From Bacteriovoracaceae bacterium (GTDB taxonomy: Bacteria; Bdellovibrionota; Bacteriovoracia; Bacteriovoracales; Bacteriovoracaceae), in the NCBI GenBank assembly GCA_947441615.1, contig CANEUH010000015.1, forward strand, positions 27,037 to 91,036: a stretch of DNA of 64,000 nt. The letters are read 5' to 3'. Each line of letters opens with the position of its first letter. Positions within the stretch are counted from its first letter, which is position 1. Below the pieces are notes generated by a model. That model was not told where the DNA came from. It searched no databases and saw only the letters and a list, made by a program, of their open reading frames with translations. The position numbers were made by a program, and so were the translations under genes. Shown in pieces: positions 1-9,331 of this stretch.

Positions 1-1
1 A

Positions 2-82
2 CTCTTAATCGAAGTACGGGGGCGCTCCGTTGCCTTGACTCCCGATGAAGCGAGTTTGATTTCAGTTGAGGTTTCTAGATGA
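2..82 (+). CDS. feoA: FeoA-like protein, C-terminal fragment (5' end outside window)
   Basis: The first 81 bases read as an open frame of 26 residues ending in TGA at 80-82. The peptide contains VRGRSVALTPDEA, which resembles the end of the small SH3-like FeoA protein that partners FeoB. Its stop overlaps the feoB start by four bases (ATGA), the usual feoAB coupling. Only the C-terminus is visible, so the assignment rests on this short match plus the neighbour. Confidence 0.7.
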   Translation, partial: LLIEVRGRSVALTPDEASLISVEVSR

Positions 83-1932
83 TTCCTAGGATTGCTCTCG
101 TCGGTATGCCTAATGTAGGAAAGACAGCATTATTTAATAAACTCACTGGAAGCTTCCAGCGAGTCGCGAATTTTCCAGGGGTCACGGTTGAGAAAAAAAC
201 GGGGTGGGTGAGCGAGAATGGTGAAAAAATTCTCGAAGTCATAGATCTTCCGGGCATTTACTCATTGGATGCTACAACTCTAGATGAAAAAGTCACAAAA
301 GATTTTCTTCTTAAAAAAGAAAATGCAACTTCAGCTGATCTGTTTGTTTTAGTTTTAGATGCAACTAATTTAGATAAGTCACTCTTTTTGGCCCTTCAGT
401 TAAAAGAACTTGGTTATCCACTTGTGATAGCGCTGAACTTAATGGATGAAGCGAAGAAGAGAAATCTCTCTCTTGATCTAGAGAAGTTTTCCTACAAACT
501 TAATGCGATTATCGTACCAACCAGTGCTTCTTCTGGAGAAGGGGTGAGGGAACTTGTTCATTCAATTAAGAGTGAATTAGTTAAATGCCACCACGTCGAT
601 TTAACGATACCTGAGCATTTCCAAAAAGTGTTTAGGTCACCTTCTTATGTTTCGAACGTTTTTAAAGAGATAGATGAATTATTAAATGAAGTGACGATCA
701 CGAAGCTTCGACCAGATACTTTTACCGAGAAAGTTGACTCTGTGGTTCTGCACCCATTTTGGGGAATCGTTTTATTATTTTCGATTTTGTTAATTATTTT
801 TCAAACCCTTTTTTCTTGGGCGTCGCCGCTTCAGGACCTGATTGAAGCAGGCTTTGGTCTTGCAGGTAGTTTTGCTTCCGAAAATCTTTCCAACACTCTT
901 TTAAAAAGTCTCGTGGTTGATGGAATGATTAGTGGTGTGGGTGGGGTTTTAGTTTTTCTCCCTCAAATTGTATTGCTCTTTCTTTTTATTCAGTTCCTTG
1001 AAGACTTAGGTTATTTAGGGCGAGCTGCGTTTCTCATGGATTCCTTTATGAGAAGGATTGGTTTACCTGGAAAAGCCGTCATACCTCTTTTATCTTCTCA
1101 CGCCTGTGCTATTCCAGGCATGTTATCAACTCGAGTGATTGATAATCACCGCGAAAGACTTATCACGATGCTGGTCATTCCACTGACAACGTGTTCAGCA
1201 AGACTTCCGGTTTATGCCATTCTCATTTCCGCTCTCATTCCAAATGTTTCAATTGGAGGAATGCCTTGGTTAAAGCTCCCGGGATTAGTTCTTTTCGGTC
1301 TTTATATGCTTGGGTTTCTCTCTGCACTTTTGGTGTCTTTAGTTTTGAAGAAAACACTTCCACAATCATCTCCATCGATGCTTCTCATGGAGCTTCCTCC
1401 CTACCGGGTTCCTAGTATAAAAAATCTACTTCTTGTGATGAAAAACAAGGCGATGATTTTTATTAAGAAAGCTGGTGGAATCATTTTAATAGTCAGTATG
1501 GTCATTTGGGTTCTTGTTACATTTCCTCAAAAAGATGGCATCACTCAGATAGAGCAGTCTTATGCAGCCGATATAGGTAGAGTTTTTGAGCCCGTCTTTA
1601 GACCTTTGGGTTTTGACTGGAGAATCACGACTGCACTCATTCCAAGTATAGGTGCTAGAGAAGTGGTTGTAAGTGCTCTCTCCCTCGTTCTGTCAGTCGA
1701 GGGAGAAAATGAAAAGGGTATGAAAGATGCACTTCTCACTCATTTTGGAGCAGGAACCCTTGTGGCACTTCTTATTTGGTTTGTTTTTGCCCCACAGTGC
1801 ATTTCCACTTTTGCCGTCATGAAAAGAGAAACGGACTCCTATAAGTGGCCCGTCATTATGGTTTTATACACGATGACGATGGCCTATGTTTTTGCCTTCT
1901 TAGCTCGGCAGATCGTTCTTATTTGGTCTTAA
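79..1932 (+). CDS. feoB: Ferrous iron transport protein B
   Basis: Inner-membrane GTP-dependent Fe(II) uptake protein of 617 residues. The cytosolic G domain shows G1 GMPNVGKT (9-16), G3 DLPG (56-59), G4 NLMD (120-123) and a G5-like SASSGEG near 149. From about residue 225 the chain is a polytopic membrane domain with the two FeoB gate repeats, including the GYLGRAAFLMD stretch and a late GAREVVVSAL segment. It is shorter than the E. coli protein (about 770 residues) but complete for compact FeoB forms. The start overlaps feoA by four bases, so the two are translationally coupled. The 3' end overlaps the convergent thioesterase gene by 14 bases. Confidence 0.96.
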   Translation: MIPRIALVGMPNVGKTALFNKLTGSFQRVANFPGVTVEKKTGWVSENGEKILEVIDLPGIYSLDATTLDEKVTKDFLLKKENATSADLFVLVLDATNLDKSLFLALQLKELGYPLVIALNLMDEAKKRNLSLDLEKFSYKLNAIIVPTSASSGEGVRELVHSIKSELVKCHHVDLTIPEHFQKVFRSPSYVSNVFKEIDELLNEVTITKLRPDTFTEKVDSVVLHPFWGIVLLFSILLIIFQTLFSWASPLQDLIEAGFGLAGSFASENLSNTLLKSLVVDGMISGVGGVLVFLPQIVLLFLFIQFLEDLGYLGRAAFLMDSFMRRIGLPGKAVIPLLSSHACAIPGMLSTRVIDNHRERLITMLVIPLTTCSARLPVYAILISALIPNVSIGGMPWLKLPGLVLFGLYMLGFLSALLVSLVLKKTLPQSSPSMLLMELPPYRVPSIKNLLLVMKNKAMIFIKKAGGIILIVSMVIWVLVTFPQKDGITQIEQSYAADIGRVFEPVFRPLGFDWRITTALIPSIGAREVVVSALSLVLSVEGENEKGMKDALLTHFGAGTLVALLIWFVFAPQCISTFAVMKRETDSYKWPVIMVLYTMTMAYVFAFLARQIVLIWS

Positions 1933-2428
1933 CTTTTTCCCAATCTTTTAATTGCCAAAGAGTTGTGACCACGGCGACTTCTTTTCCGTTTAAGTCACGA
2001 ATAATGGTTTTTAGTTCTTGAAGATATTTTCCCTCACTGGCCAGCCCCTCAGAAACTTTGTTCACATCAATCTGAGTAGGGGAACAAAATCCTTCAAGAT
2101 CTGCTCTTCCTTGATAAGTATATTTCACACTAAGTTCAGAAAGAATGAGGCGATACTTACTAATCCCAAATGATGTGAGTAGACTCATTCCCGCGCAATA
2201 TTCTCCTACCGTCGCCATCGCACAGGCATGAATGCCACCAAGGTGGTTGTGATTTAGTTTTCTATTGGGAAGAGCGATGATGACTTCTTCAGAATTGATC
2301 CTTTTTAATTTAAAGCCATGAGGAGCATTAAAGGGAATTGCAAAGCGAAGAAGTTTATCTAGGGCCAAAAGATTAAACGAGGTAGGATTCGCGAGAATTT
2401 TATCCATCATTTTATAAAATTGTTTCAT
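1919..2428 (-). CDS. DUF4442 / PaaI-like hotdog-fold thioesterase
   Basis: A 169-residue protein with the hotdog-fold pattern of DUF4442/YiiD-C type thioesterases: a central GGIHACAMATVGEYCAG helix region preceded by NHLG and followed by beta-strand segments (LSVKYTYQGRADL). Such proteins hydrolyse or bind acyl-thioesters, usually acyl-CoA; the substrate cannot be read here. It starts two bases after the stop of the upstream nitronate monooxygenase, so the two form an operon, suggesting a shared role in small organic acid or acyl catabolism (inference). It converges on and slightly overlaps feoB. Confidence 0.75.
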   Translation of the reverse strand: MKQFYKMMDKILANPTSFNLLALDKLLRFAIPFNAPHGFKLKRINSEEVIIALPNRKLNHNHLGGIHACAMATVGEYCAGMSLLTSFGISKYRLILSELSVKYTYQGRADLEGFCSPTQIDVNKVSEGLASEGKYLQELKTIIRDLNGKEVAVVTTLWQLKDWEKVKTK

Positions 2429-2430
2429 AT

Positions 2431-3414
2431 CTATCCCAGAACCTTGTTTAAGTTTTCTCTTGCTTCCTTTAATTCCACTTTATATCGCTCAATAATATCC
2501 TTAACGGATTCAATTTTATTGGTGAATTCAATGGAAGTTCCGGCACACCAAACAGATTTATAAGAAGCGCTGAAGGCTGCTTTTTCAAGCATCTTCATTC
2601 CTTTATAGTAAGTCACCATCTTGGCATACTTTTTAAGCTGCTTATTTTTATTCAAGATACTTTCAACGAAGTTTTGATCAGTCCCAATCTTTTTTAAGTA
2701 AGGGGTATTGATCACAGTGCATCGGCTTCCAGAGAGTTTAGTTGTGATGACAATGTCCTGAGCTGAATAATCAATACAGGCCTGTTTATAATCTTGTCCC
2801 ACTTCACACTCAGTGGTTGCAATAAATGGAGAACCGATGGAAAGCCCATCCGCTCCCAGGGAGAGCATCGATAGAATTCCTGCTCCACTTCCGACACCTC
2901 CAGCTGAAATAACGGGAACCTTACAAACAGATTTTAAAGCAGGCACTAAAACAGATGCGGGAATATTCCCAAGATGCCCGCCGGCCCCCGAGTTCACAGC
3001 AATGACACCGTCAGCTCCCATGTCTTCCACTTTTTTAGCGTACCCTTCTTCAATAACGTCACAGAGAACTTTGACTCCCTGTTTTTTGGATTCACGAATC
3101 ACTTCTTCTGGAGATCCAAGAGAGGTAATAAAAAAATTCACTCCCATATCTAAGCACTTATGAAGCTGCTTTTTAGCTTGAATGTTTGATTTATTAACAA
3201 TGAGGTTGACCCCAAAAGGCTTATTGGTTTTTGCTCTGATTTCCTTCAGACCCACTTCTAGTTCTTCAATCGTTCTAAAATTCAGGGCCGGAATGCAACC
3301 AGCGATCCCACTTTCAGCTGCCGCAACGATCATTTTGGTATTCGTCACAAGAAACATAGGCGCCATAATGATGGGTAATTCTGTTCCAAGTAGGTCTGTA
3401 AGGGGTGTCTTCAT
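2431..3414 (-). CDS. Nitronate monooxygenase / 2-nitropropane dioxygenase family
   Basis: FMN-dependent TIM-barrel enzyme of 327 residues that oxidises alkyl nitronates. Visible signatures are the N-terminal PIIMAPM strand, the GVNLIVNKS segment, SGAGGHLGN with the probable catalytic His147, and the phosphate-binding VISAGGVGSGAG loop (168-179) followed by GADGLSIGSPFIAT. The family includes enoyl-ACP reductase FabK-like members, so the exact reaction is not proven. AAGGAG lies about five bases before the ATG. It is the first gene of a two-gene operon with the hotdog thioesterase. Confidence 0.88.
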   Translation of the reverse strand: MKTPLTDLLGTELPIIMAPMFLVTNTKMIVAAAESGIAGCIPALNFRTIEELEVGLKEIRAKTNKPFGVNLIVNKSNIQAKKQLHKCLDMGVNFFITSLGSPEEVIRESKKQGVKVLCDVIEEGYAKKVEDMGADGVIAVNSGAGGHLGNIPASVLVPALKSVCKVPVISAGGVGSGAGILSMLSLGADGLSIGSPFIATTECEVGQDYKQACIDYSAQDIVITTKLSGSRCTVINTPYLKKIGTDQNFVESILNKNKQLKKYAKMVTYYKGMKMLEKAAFSASYKSVWCAGTSIEFTNKIESVKDIIERYKVELKEARENLNKVLG

Positions 3415-3536
3415 CTTTCTCCTTCATTCTTGCTGCGCCGGGTCTCTGTAAGGCAAAGTCATAGAACTTTCCCTTCCCAAACAAGATTAATCTATGGGTT
3501 AATTGTACCAGTCATTTTTATAGCGAGGATGGAAAA

Positions 3537-4721
3537 ATGAAAAAAATCTTAGGATTAGTAGCCCTTACACTTTCAGCGGCCACGATGGCCTCTCCAGTTT
3601 CACAGTGGCTTACTGTGGATAATCAAGTTTTGGCTAAAATTAGACCCAATTTAAATAAATCAGTTCAAACAGTTTTTACTGGCGAAGGTGCTTCAGTGGT
3701 TAAGCTTTCAGCTCAAGAAATTGAGAAGCTTTCTCATGTTATTCACCATGATCTTCACCGCTGCGGTGGATTTATTCAACATAGCTCACAAGCTGAGGCG
3801 ATCGAAGCGATTACCAGTCAGGGTGAAATGCATTTTGCCAAAAGAGCTATCTTTGCTGATTACACAATTGACCAGCAAGGTGTAGCTGCTCCGATGGTGT
3901 CTCAAGTTGCAGAAAAAACAATCAGAGACATGATTATTAAATTATCGAACTTTAACACTCGTTTCTATAAATCAGAAACTGGTGTTCAATCTTCTGAATT
4001 TATCCGAGATACTTGGGCAAGTCTTGCTAAAAAGCGCAATGACGTTAAAGTTGAGCTTTATAACCATAAAAGCTGGCCTCAAGCTTCGATCATCATGACA
4101 ATTACTGGTTCTGAAAAACCTGAAGAGATTGTTATTGTTGGTGGACACGCTGACTCTATCGCAGGAATGTTTGGTGGGAATGGAAGAGCTCCGGGTGCTG
4201 ACGATAACGCTTCAGGTATCGCTACTATCACTGAGGTCATCCGTATTCTTATGAACTCAGACTTTAAACCAAAGCGCACGATACAGTTCATGGGTTATGC
4301 AGCTGAAGAAGTTGGGCTTCTTGGCTCAAAAGAGATTGCTCAATCCTACAAGCAAAAGTCTCAAAAAGTTATCGGTGTTATGCAGCTAGATATGACACTT
4401 AAAAAAGGAACTGTTGATAAGGACATCGTCATGATGGCCGACTACACAAACGGTGCTCAGAATGAGTTTCTTGGTCGCCTTATTGATGAGTACGTAAAAG
4501 TTTCTTGGGGTTATTCTCGCTGCGGCTACGGTTGTTCAGACCATGCCTCTTGGACAGCAAACGGTTTCCCAGCATCTATTCCGTTTGAATCAACAATGGA
4601 AGACATTAACCGCAGCATTCACACGGCTAAAGATACGTTAGAATCTGCTGGCGGTGATGCAAAGCACGCTGCTAAATTTGCTAAGTTAGCGACAGCTTTT
4701 GTCGTAGAACTTGCAAACTAA
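3537..4721 (+). CDS. Secreted M28-family zinc aminopeptidase
   Basis: Exported leucyl-aminopeptidase-like enzyme (394 residues) resembling Vibrio proteolyticus aminopeptidase. It has an N-terminal signal peptide (1-18, cut after ATMA) and a propeptide-like N-terminal domain. The two-zinc site is complete: His204, Asp223, Glu258, Asp285 and His336, with Glu257 as general base; Cys330/Cys333 match the conserved disulfide near the active site. It would release N-terminal residues from peptides outside the cytoplasm, fitting the peptide importers elsewhere in the window. It is followed after 16 bases by the helicase gene; a link in function is not obvious. Confidence 0.93.
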   Translation: MKKILGLVALTLSAATMASPVSQWLTVDNQVLAKIRPNLNKSVQTVFTGEGASVVKLSAQEIEKLSHVIHHDLHRCGGFIQHSSQAEAIEAITSQGEMHFAKRAIFADYTIDQQGVAAPMVSQVAEKTIRDMIIKLSNFNTRFYKSETGVQSSEFIRDTWASLAKKRNDVKVELYNHKSWPQASIIMTITGSEKPEEIVIVGGHADSIAGMFGGNGRAPGADDNASGIATITEVIRILMNSDFKPKRTIQFMGYAAEEVGLLGSKEIAQSYKQKSQKVIGVMQLDMTLKKGTVDKDIVMMADYTNGAQNEFLGRLIDEYVKVSWGYSRCGYGCSDHASWTANGFPASIPFESTMEDINRSIHTAKDTLESAGGDAKHAAKFAKLATAFVVELAN

Positions 4722-4737
4722 GAGGAAGATCAACTAA

Positions 4738-7473
4738 TTGAGTAATGAAATAAAGTCCTTATACGAGGACATCCGCGCCAACCTTGAATTATCACGAAAA
4801 GCACTTATAACGACGAGTATCCTGGGAGATGAAGAATCTCCTGGGATGCGTCCTTTAGAAGAATCAAATATCATCTTAGATACTCTCGAATCAATCGCTA
4901 TTGATACAAGATCACTTTTGGATCTTCATCCTTCACTTGAGTCCCTCTTCGAAAAACATTTTGGAAGAGTCGTAGAGGTTTTCGAACGGGAAGCGATTGT
5001 AGAGACTTGTCTTGTTGAGGATTATCTTTTTCCGGTGACAAATTCTTATCCTCTTCTTGTTGATGGTAAATTCAATAAAGATGTAGCGGAGTCCTATAAA
5101 GATATCTTTAAGGCCTGGATTGAGGAAAAAAGTGGGAAACATGTAACCACTCAAGATTTATTAAAACTTAATTTTGAATTAAAGCTCAATGATAGAGACC
5201 TATCTTGCCAGTGTGTTCAGTGTTTAGGCGATTACAGAACACAGGTGCGTGAAGCTGTTTTTGCCACGCAAACATCTCTCATTGATAAGTCAGAAGAAAA
5301 GCTCCATGAGTGGGTACTCACAAGAAAAATAACAGATATTTCTAATACTGTTTTTGATTTGAAGAAAAATCTAGAAAAGAATTTTCATCAGATGAGAAAT
5401 AAACTTAAGCGCTCTTCAGTGAATAAACTCGAGAACGAAGTGAAAGCTCACTTTAGACTTAAGTTCGGTCCTAAGTCTGATTTGGGTAAAGTTTATAAAG
5501 AAAAATTAAATGTGTTTTTTAATACTCTCTTAGTTGAGCAAGGACTAAAACCCGAGCTCGTTTCAAATGAAGAGTACGAGAGATTTTATCTCCAGTTGGA
5601 GACCAATATTTGGAAAGGCGAAGTCTTTCTGAGAAAAGAATTTGAACGCTTCACTGGTGCCATTCTTGCTCTTAAGCGTAAAGACGTTTCATCCACAATC
5701 CTAAGAGAATATCTTGGGCAGTTTTGGTTACATACAGATGCCAGAAGAATGAATCGTCGTGTGATTTATCACATGGGTCCTACGAACTCCGGAAAGACTT
5801 ATCACGCGATTGAAGCCCTCTGCCAGGCGAAGAAAGGGTGTTATCTCGCTCCACTTCGACTTCTTGCTTCTGAACTTTTCGATACCATGAGTTCAAAAGG
5901 TGTAAAGACCACTCTTTTAACTGGTGAAGAGGTCATTGAAGTTCCAGACTCAACTCACTTCTCGTCAACAATTGAGATGGCAAAACTTCAGACTCGCTTT
6001 GATTGCTGTGTGATTGATGAAATTCAAATGCTCACGGATCCTCAGCGAGGCTGGGCGTGGACCAGAGCTCTGGTTAATATTCAAGCTGATGAAATCCATC
6101 TTTGTGGTGACCATTCGGTTTTAGAACTCGTTAAACAAGTTCTGGCACTTTGTGGAGATACGTTAGAAATTAAAGAATACACGAGAATGACTGAACTCAA
6201 GGTCATGGATCATCAGATTCCACTTTCTCAAATGCAAAAGAGTGATGCCCTGATTGTGTTCTCAAGAAGAAATGCCCTGAAATATAAAGCAGATTTAGAA
6301 GAACTTGATTTTAAAGTTTCAATTGTTTATGGACGTCTCTCGCCAGAGGTTCGCCGTGAGCAAGCGAGAAAATTTGATGAAGGTGAAACCGATATTATGG
6401 TTTCGACCGACGCGATCGCCATGGGGATGAACCTCCCTGTGAGAAGAATTGTTTTCTCTGCTCTGTCAAAATTTGTCGACGATAAAGAAAATCCACTTTC
6501 ATTTTCTGAAATAAAACAGATTGCTGGTCGAGCTGGAAGATTTAAGCGTTTCCCTGTGGGAGAAGTGACCACTCTTAATCGCGTCGAAGATGGACTGAGA
6601 ACCCTGAGAAATGCTCTCGATCATCATTTAGGCCAGCAAGGGAAGGCGATGGTAGGGCCAGATCTTGATATCTTTAGTTCCGTCAATAATGCACTTGAAA
6701 CTCACTCTCTACCAACTCTTCAGCTCTCAGAGTTTCTTCGTCTCTTTAATACCATGACTTTCCAGAAACCATTCTATTGTGTGGACATGAAAGAAATGAT
6801 TGAGCTCGCTGAAATGGTTGAAGCGGCCGATGAAGATAGAACTCTTTCTAATGCTGAAATCTTTGGTTTTGCCTGTGCTCCAGTGAACTTAGGTCTCATT
6901 GAACATGTTCAATATTACCTATGGATTCTCAATCACTATGTCACGGCCCAAAGTATTTACAATGAACCCATCGATGATAGATCCGATAACATCGACTATC
7001 TTGAAACGTCTATTAAGTGTGTGGAGCTTTTTCAGTGGCTTTCAAGGCACTTTAATCAGAAAAATTTCTCTTATGATGAGAAGCAGTTACTAGAAAATAA
7101 ATCTAAGGCGATTGAGCGCTTGAATGAGCTCCTCTCTGATAAGATTGGAAAGAATTGTTCTAGTTGTGGTTGTAAAATGCCCGCCAATTCTCGCTTTAAT
7201 ATTTGTGATGAGTGTTTTTCAAAACGCCGATTTAACCGCAGACCACCTCGGGATGTCTCTTCAGAGAATGGAAGTGAAGGATCGCGTGGAGAGAGAACAT
7301 TTGGGAGAAGTGATCGTCATAAAGGAAGAGACGATAATCGAGATAAGAATTCTAAGCAAAAGTCTGGGAAATCCAGTGAGCAGGGAGTGAGAAGACCCAA
7401 ACCATCAGGTATGAAGTCTGGTGGCGGAGGTAAAAAAAGTGATGCAGCTAAGGCCTTTAGAAAATTCCGATAA
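4738..7473 (+). CDS. SUV3-like DExH RNA helicase with C-terminal zinc ribbon and basic tail
   Basis: A 911-residue helicase like the mitochondrial degradosome helicase SUV3. The core has Walker A GPTNSGKT (347-354), DEIQ (427-430) and motif VI QIAGRAGR (584-591). The N-terminal 340 residues hold a Cys cluster (157, 159, 162) and helical segments. A CxxC-x12-CxxC ribbon (Cys797, 800, 813, 816) precedes a charged Arg/Gly/Ser/Lys tail likely to bind RNA. It probably unwinds structured RNA during decay. The start is TTG, nine bases after a GAGGAAG ribosome-binding site. The tail overlaps the next gene. Confidence 0.9.
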   Translation: MSNEIKSLYEDIRANLELSRKALITTSILGDEESPGMRPLEESNIILDTLESIAIDTRSLLDLHPSLESLFEKHFGRVVEVFEREAIVETCLVEDYLFPVTNSYPLLVDGKFNKDVAESYKDIFKAWIEEKSGKHVTTQDLLKLNFELKLNDRDLSCQCVQCLGDYRTQVREAVFATQTSLIDKSEEKLHEWVLTRKITDISNTVFDLKKNLEKNFHQMRNKLKRSSVNKLENEVKAHFRLKFGPKSDLGKVYKEKLNVFFNTLLVEQGLKPELVSNEEYERFYLQLETNIWKGEVFLRKEFERFTGAILALKRKDVSSTILREYLGQFWLHTDARRMNRRVIYHMGPTNSGKTYHAIEALCQAKKGCYLAPLRLLASELFDTMSSKGVKTTLLTGEEVIEVPDSTHFSSTIEMAKLQTRFDCCVIDEIQMLTDPQRGWAWTRALVNIQADEIHLCGDHSVLELVKQVLALCGDTLEIKEYTRMTELKVMDHQIPLSQMQKSDALIVFSRRNALKYKADLEELDFKVSIVYGRLSPEVRREQARKFDEGETDIMVSTDAIAMGMNLPVRRIVFSALSKFVDDKENPLSFSEIKQIAGRAGRFKRFPVGEVTTLNRVEDGLRTLRNALDHHLGQQGKAMVGPDLDIFSSVNNALETHSLPTLQLSEFLRLFNTMTFQKPFYCVDMKEMIELAEMVEAADEDRTLSNAEIFGFACAPVNLGLIEHVQYYLWILNHYVTAQSIYNEPIDDRSDNIDYLETSIKCVELFQWLSRHFNQKNFSYDEKQLLENKSKAIERLNELLSDKIGKNCSSCGCKMPANSRFNICDECFSKRRFNRRPPRDVSSENGSEGSRGERTFGRSDRHKGRDDNRDKNSKQKSGKSSEQGVRRPKPSGMKSGGGGKKSDAAKAFRKFR

Positions 7474-8278
7474 AATATCTTATGTAGATTTTGCCCGAAC
7501 TATTTTAGAAGGGCAGAATCTCGAATCGAAACTCCTTTCAACCTCCATCGATTGGACGGGTTGGAAAGAATACAGTCTGCCATCACTACCTGGCCGATCG
7601 GGTAAGCTGTCTTTTTCTGATCAACACATTAAATTTCCCAAGGCCAGTCGTTTAAATGAAAATGACATGAAGGCATTAGCTCTTCACAGTTTTGCCAATC
7701 ATGAGTTACTTGCGATTGAAATGATGGCGGCAGCTGTTCTTCTTTATCCTCATCAAAATGAAGAAGATGCTCGATTCAAAAAAGGAATCGTGACGGCACT
7801 CAAAGAAGAGCAAAAACACTTGGGTCTTTATATCAAGAGACTTAATGAACTCGGATTTGCATTTGGTGATTTCCCATTGAATGATTTTTTTTGGCGCCAA
7901 ATGGAGAAATTAAAAACTCCTGCTCACTATACGGCCGTGATGTCCCTGACTTTTGAGGCAGCGAACTTAGATTTTGCTCAGTATTACGCTAAAGTTTTTA
8001 GACAGCTTGGTGATACTGAAACGGCTTCAATCTTAGATACTGTCCTTCAAGATGAAATTGGTCATGTGGCGTTTGGGTCTTATTGGATGAAGAAATGGAA
8101 AAAAGATCAATCTTTATGGGATTATTATATGGCCTCTCTTCCTTGGCCATTAACTCCAGCTCGAAGTAAGGGATTGGCCTTTGACCCTGTCATACACACA
8201 AAAGGTATTCAGGATGAAGATTTTGTGAAAAGTCTCGTGAGTTACGATGATGATTTTAAAATTACCAAACGCTCGTAA
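7442..8278 (+). CDS. DUF455 ferritin-like (putative di-iron) protein
   Basis: A 278-residue all-helical protein matching DUF455, a ferritin-like family related to MiaE-type di-iron oxygenases. Candidate metal ligands follow the E...ExxH...E...ExxH pattern: Glu88, Glu123/His126, Glu172, Glu205/His208. The reaction is unknown. GGAGG at 7426-7430 sits 11 bases before ATG 7442 (8 before GTG 7439), so I prefer this to the in-frame GTG at 7421, which would precede the ribosome-binding site. The gene overlaps the helicase tail by 32 bases and abuts the ATP-grasp gene without a gap, so it is co-translated with both. Confidence 0.8.
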   Translation: MQLRPLENSDKISYVDFARTILEGQNLESKLLSTSIDWTGWKEYSLPSLPGRSGKLSFSDQHIKFPKASRLNENDMKALALHSFANHELLAIEMMAAAVLLYPHQNEEDARFKKGIVTALKEEQKHLGLYIKRLNELGFAFGDFPLNDFFWRQMEKLKTPAHYTAVMSLTFEAANLDFAQYYAKVFRQLGDTETASILDTVLQDEIGHVAFGSYWMKKWKKDQSLWDYYMASLPWPLTPARSKGLAFDPVIHTKGIQDEDFVKSLVSYDDDFKITKRS

Positions 8279-9331
8279 ATGAAGCCCATTAAAGTTAACG
8301 CTGATTATGAGATCACTCTCTTTGAAAATAAATCCGCTCCTAAGCTGATTAATCAATCCTTGGAATTTCTAGCACTCTATCTTGAAAATAGACCTTTAGT
8401 GACGGATAAACACTATACACAAAATTTTTTAGATCACGTGACTAGGATTTCTGGATCTGTGCCTTCATTTTCAGCGGAGAAGGATTTTGAAAATTGGTGG
8501 GGAAGTCTTAAAAATATACCACTTGAAAAAAAACTAAATTCCAAGGAGTTCTCCGCACGGTTTACTCCAGGAGTTCAGATCATCTCTCATGTATCCGATT
8601 TGCAATTAGGTGAAGGACAAACCTATTTGGCAAAAAACCCCTATGGAATGTCGGGACAAAATTTTCTTAAATTCATTAAAAACCAAGAGACTGAACTTCT
8701 ACCCCTGTTAAAGAAGTCAAAACGACTTTTAGTTGAACCTTTTCTCGACAGGAAAAAAGATTTCTCGCACTATGTTTTTTCTGATGGAACTTTTATTGCT
8801 TATGAAAATCTTGTTGATCATCATTTTCAGTATAAAGGGACAATTTTTAGAAATCTTCATGCTCCAAGTTTGGAGTCACTAAGTTTCTATCATGAGATTG
8901 ATAAAAGTGAGTGGGACCAGTTTGAAACAGAATTTAATTCCATTCGGGAGGCCATGAAAAGAGAGGGAGCAACCGGTGGGTATTCTGTCGATTCATTCAC
9001 TTTCTTTGAAGAGGGGAAACTCAAGATTAGAACTTGCTCCGAGATCAATTACCGTAAAACGATGGGGCTTGTGGCGTGGTTACTTTCTAAAAAATATGCT
9101 AATAATGGTGATTCCACAATGCTGCTTCTTGGTCAGTCCTTAAAAGTTTCCGGAAGTTTTGAGCTCATTGAAGAAAAAATAAAAAAGATAGAAGGTTGTC
9201 TTCAGCTGTCTCCAGGCGATACTCGGTTCGAGATTTTTTTTATTGCCGCTTCGGATTTCCAGAAAGCGAAAAGTAAATTTCAGGAATTAAAAAATTTACT
9301 GCCTGATGGCCAATTTTCTGTAGAGATCTAG
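8279..9331 (+). CDS. ATP-grasp-like protein of unknown substrate
   Basis: A 350-residue protein that I read as a divergent ATP-grasp ligase. Supporting features are Lys119 in a YLAKNPYGMSG segment (nucleotide-binding lysine and glycine-rich loop), the RLLVEPFLDR strand with Glu153, and a late metal-binding-like SEINYRK motif (Glu255, Asn257, Arg259). No family name is recognised. It begins at the base after the DUF455 stop codon, so the two are tightly coupled; a di-iron enzyme plus ATP-grasp ligase suggests a small peptide- or amino-acid-derived product (inference). The 3' end overlaps the convergent aldolase gene by 36 bases. Confidence 0.6.
   Translation: MKPIKVNADYEITLFENKSAPKLINQSLEFLALYLENRPLVTDKHYTQNFLDHVTRISGSVPSFSAEKDFENWWGSLKNIPLEKKLNSKEFSARFTPGVQIISHVSDLQLGEGQTYLAKNPYGMSGQNFLKFIKNQETELLPLLKKSKRLLVEPFLDRKKDFSHYVFSDGTFIAYENLVDHHFQYKGTIFRNLHAPSLESLSFYHEIDKSEWDQFETEFNSIREAMKREGATGGYSVDSFTFFEEGKLKIRTCSEINYRKTMGLVAWLLSKKYANNGDSTMLLLGQSLKVSGSFELIEEKIKKIEGCLQLSPGDTRFEIFFIAASDFQKAKSKFQELKNLLPDGQFSVEI

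Noticed and set aside
2813..3451. Plus-strand open frames opposite the nitronate monooxygenase
   Set aside because: They are fully antisense to a well-supported enzyme and show no independent signals.
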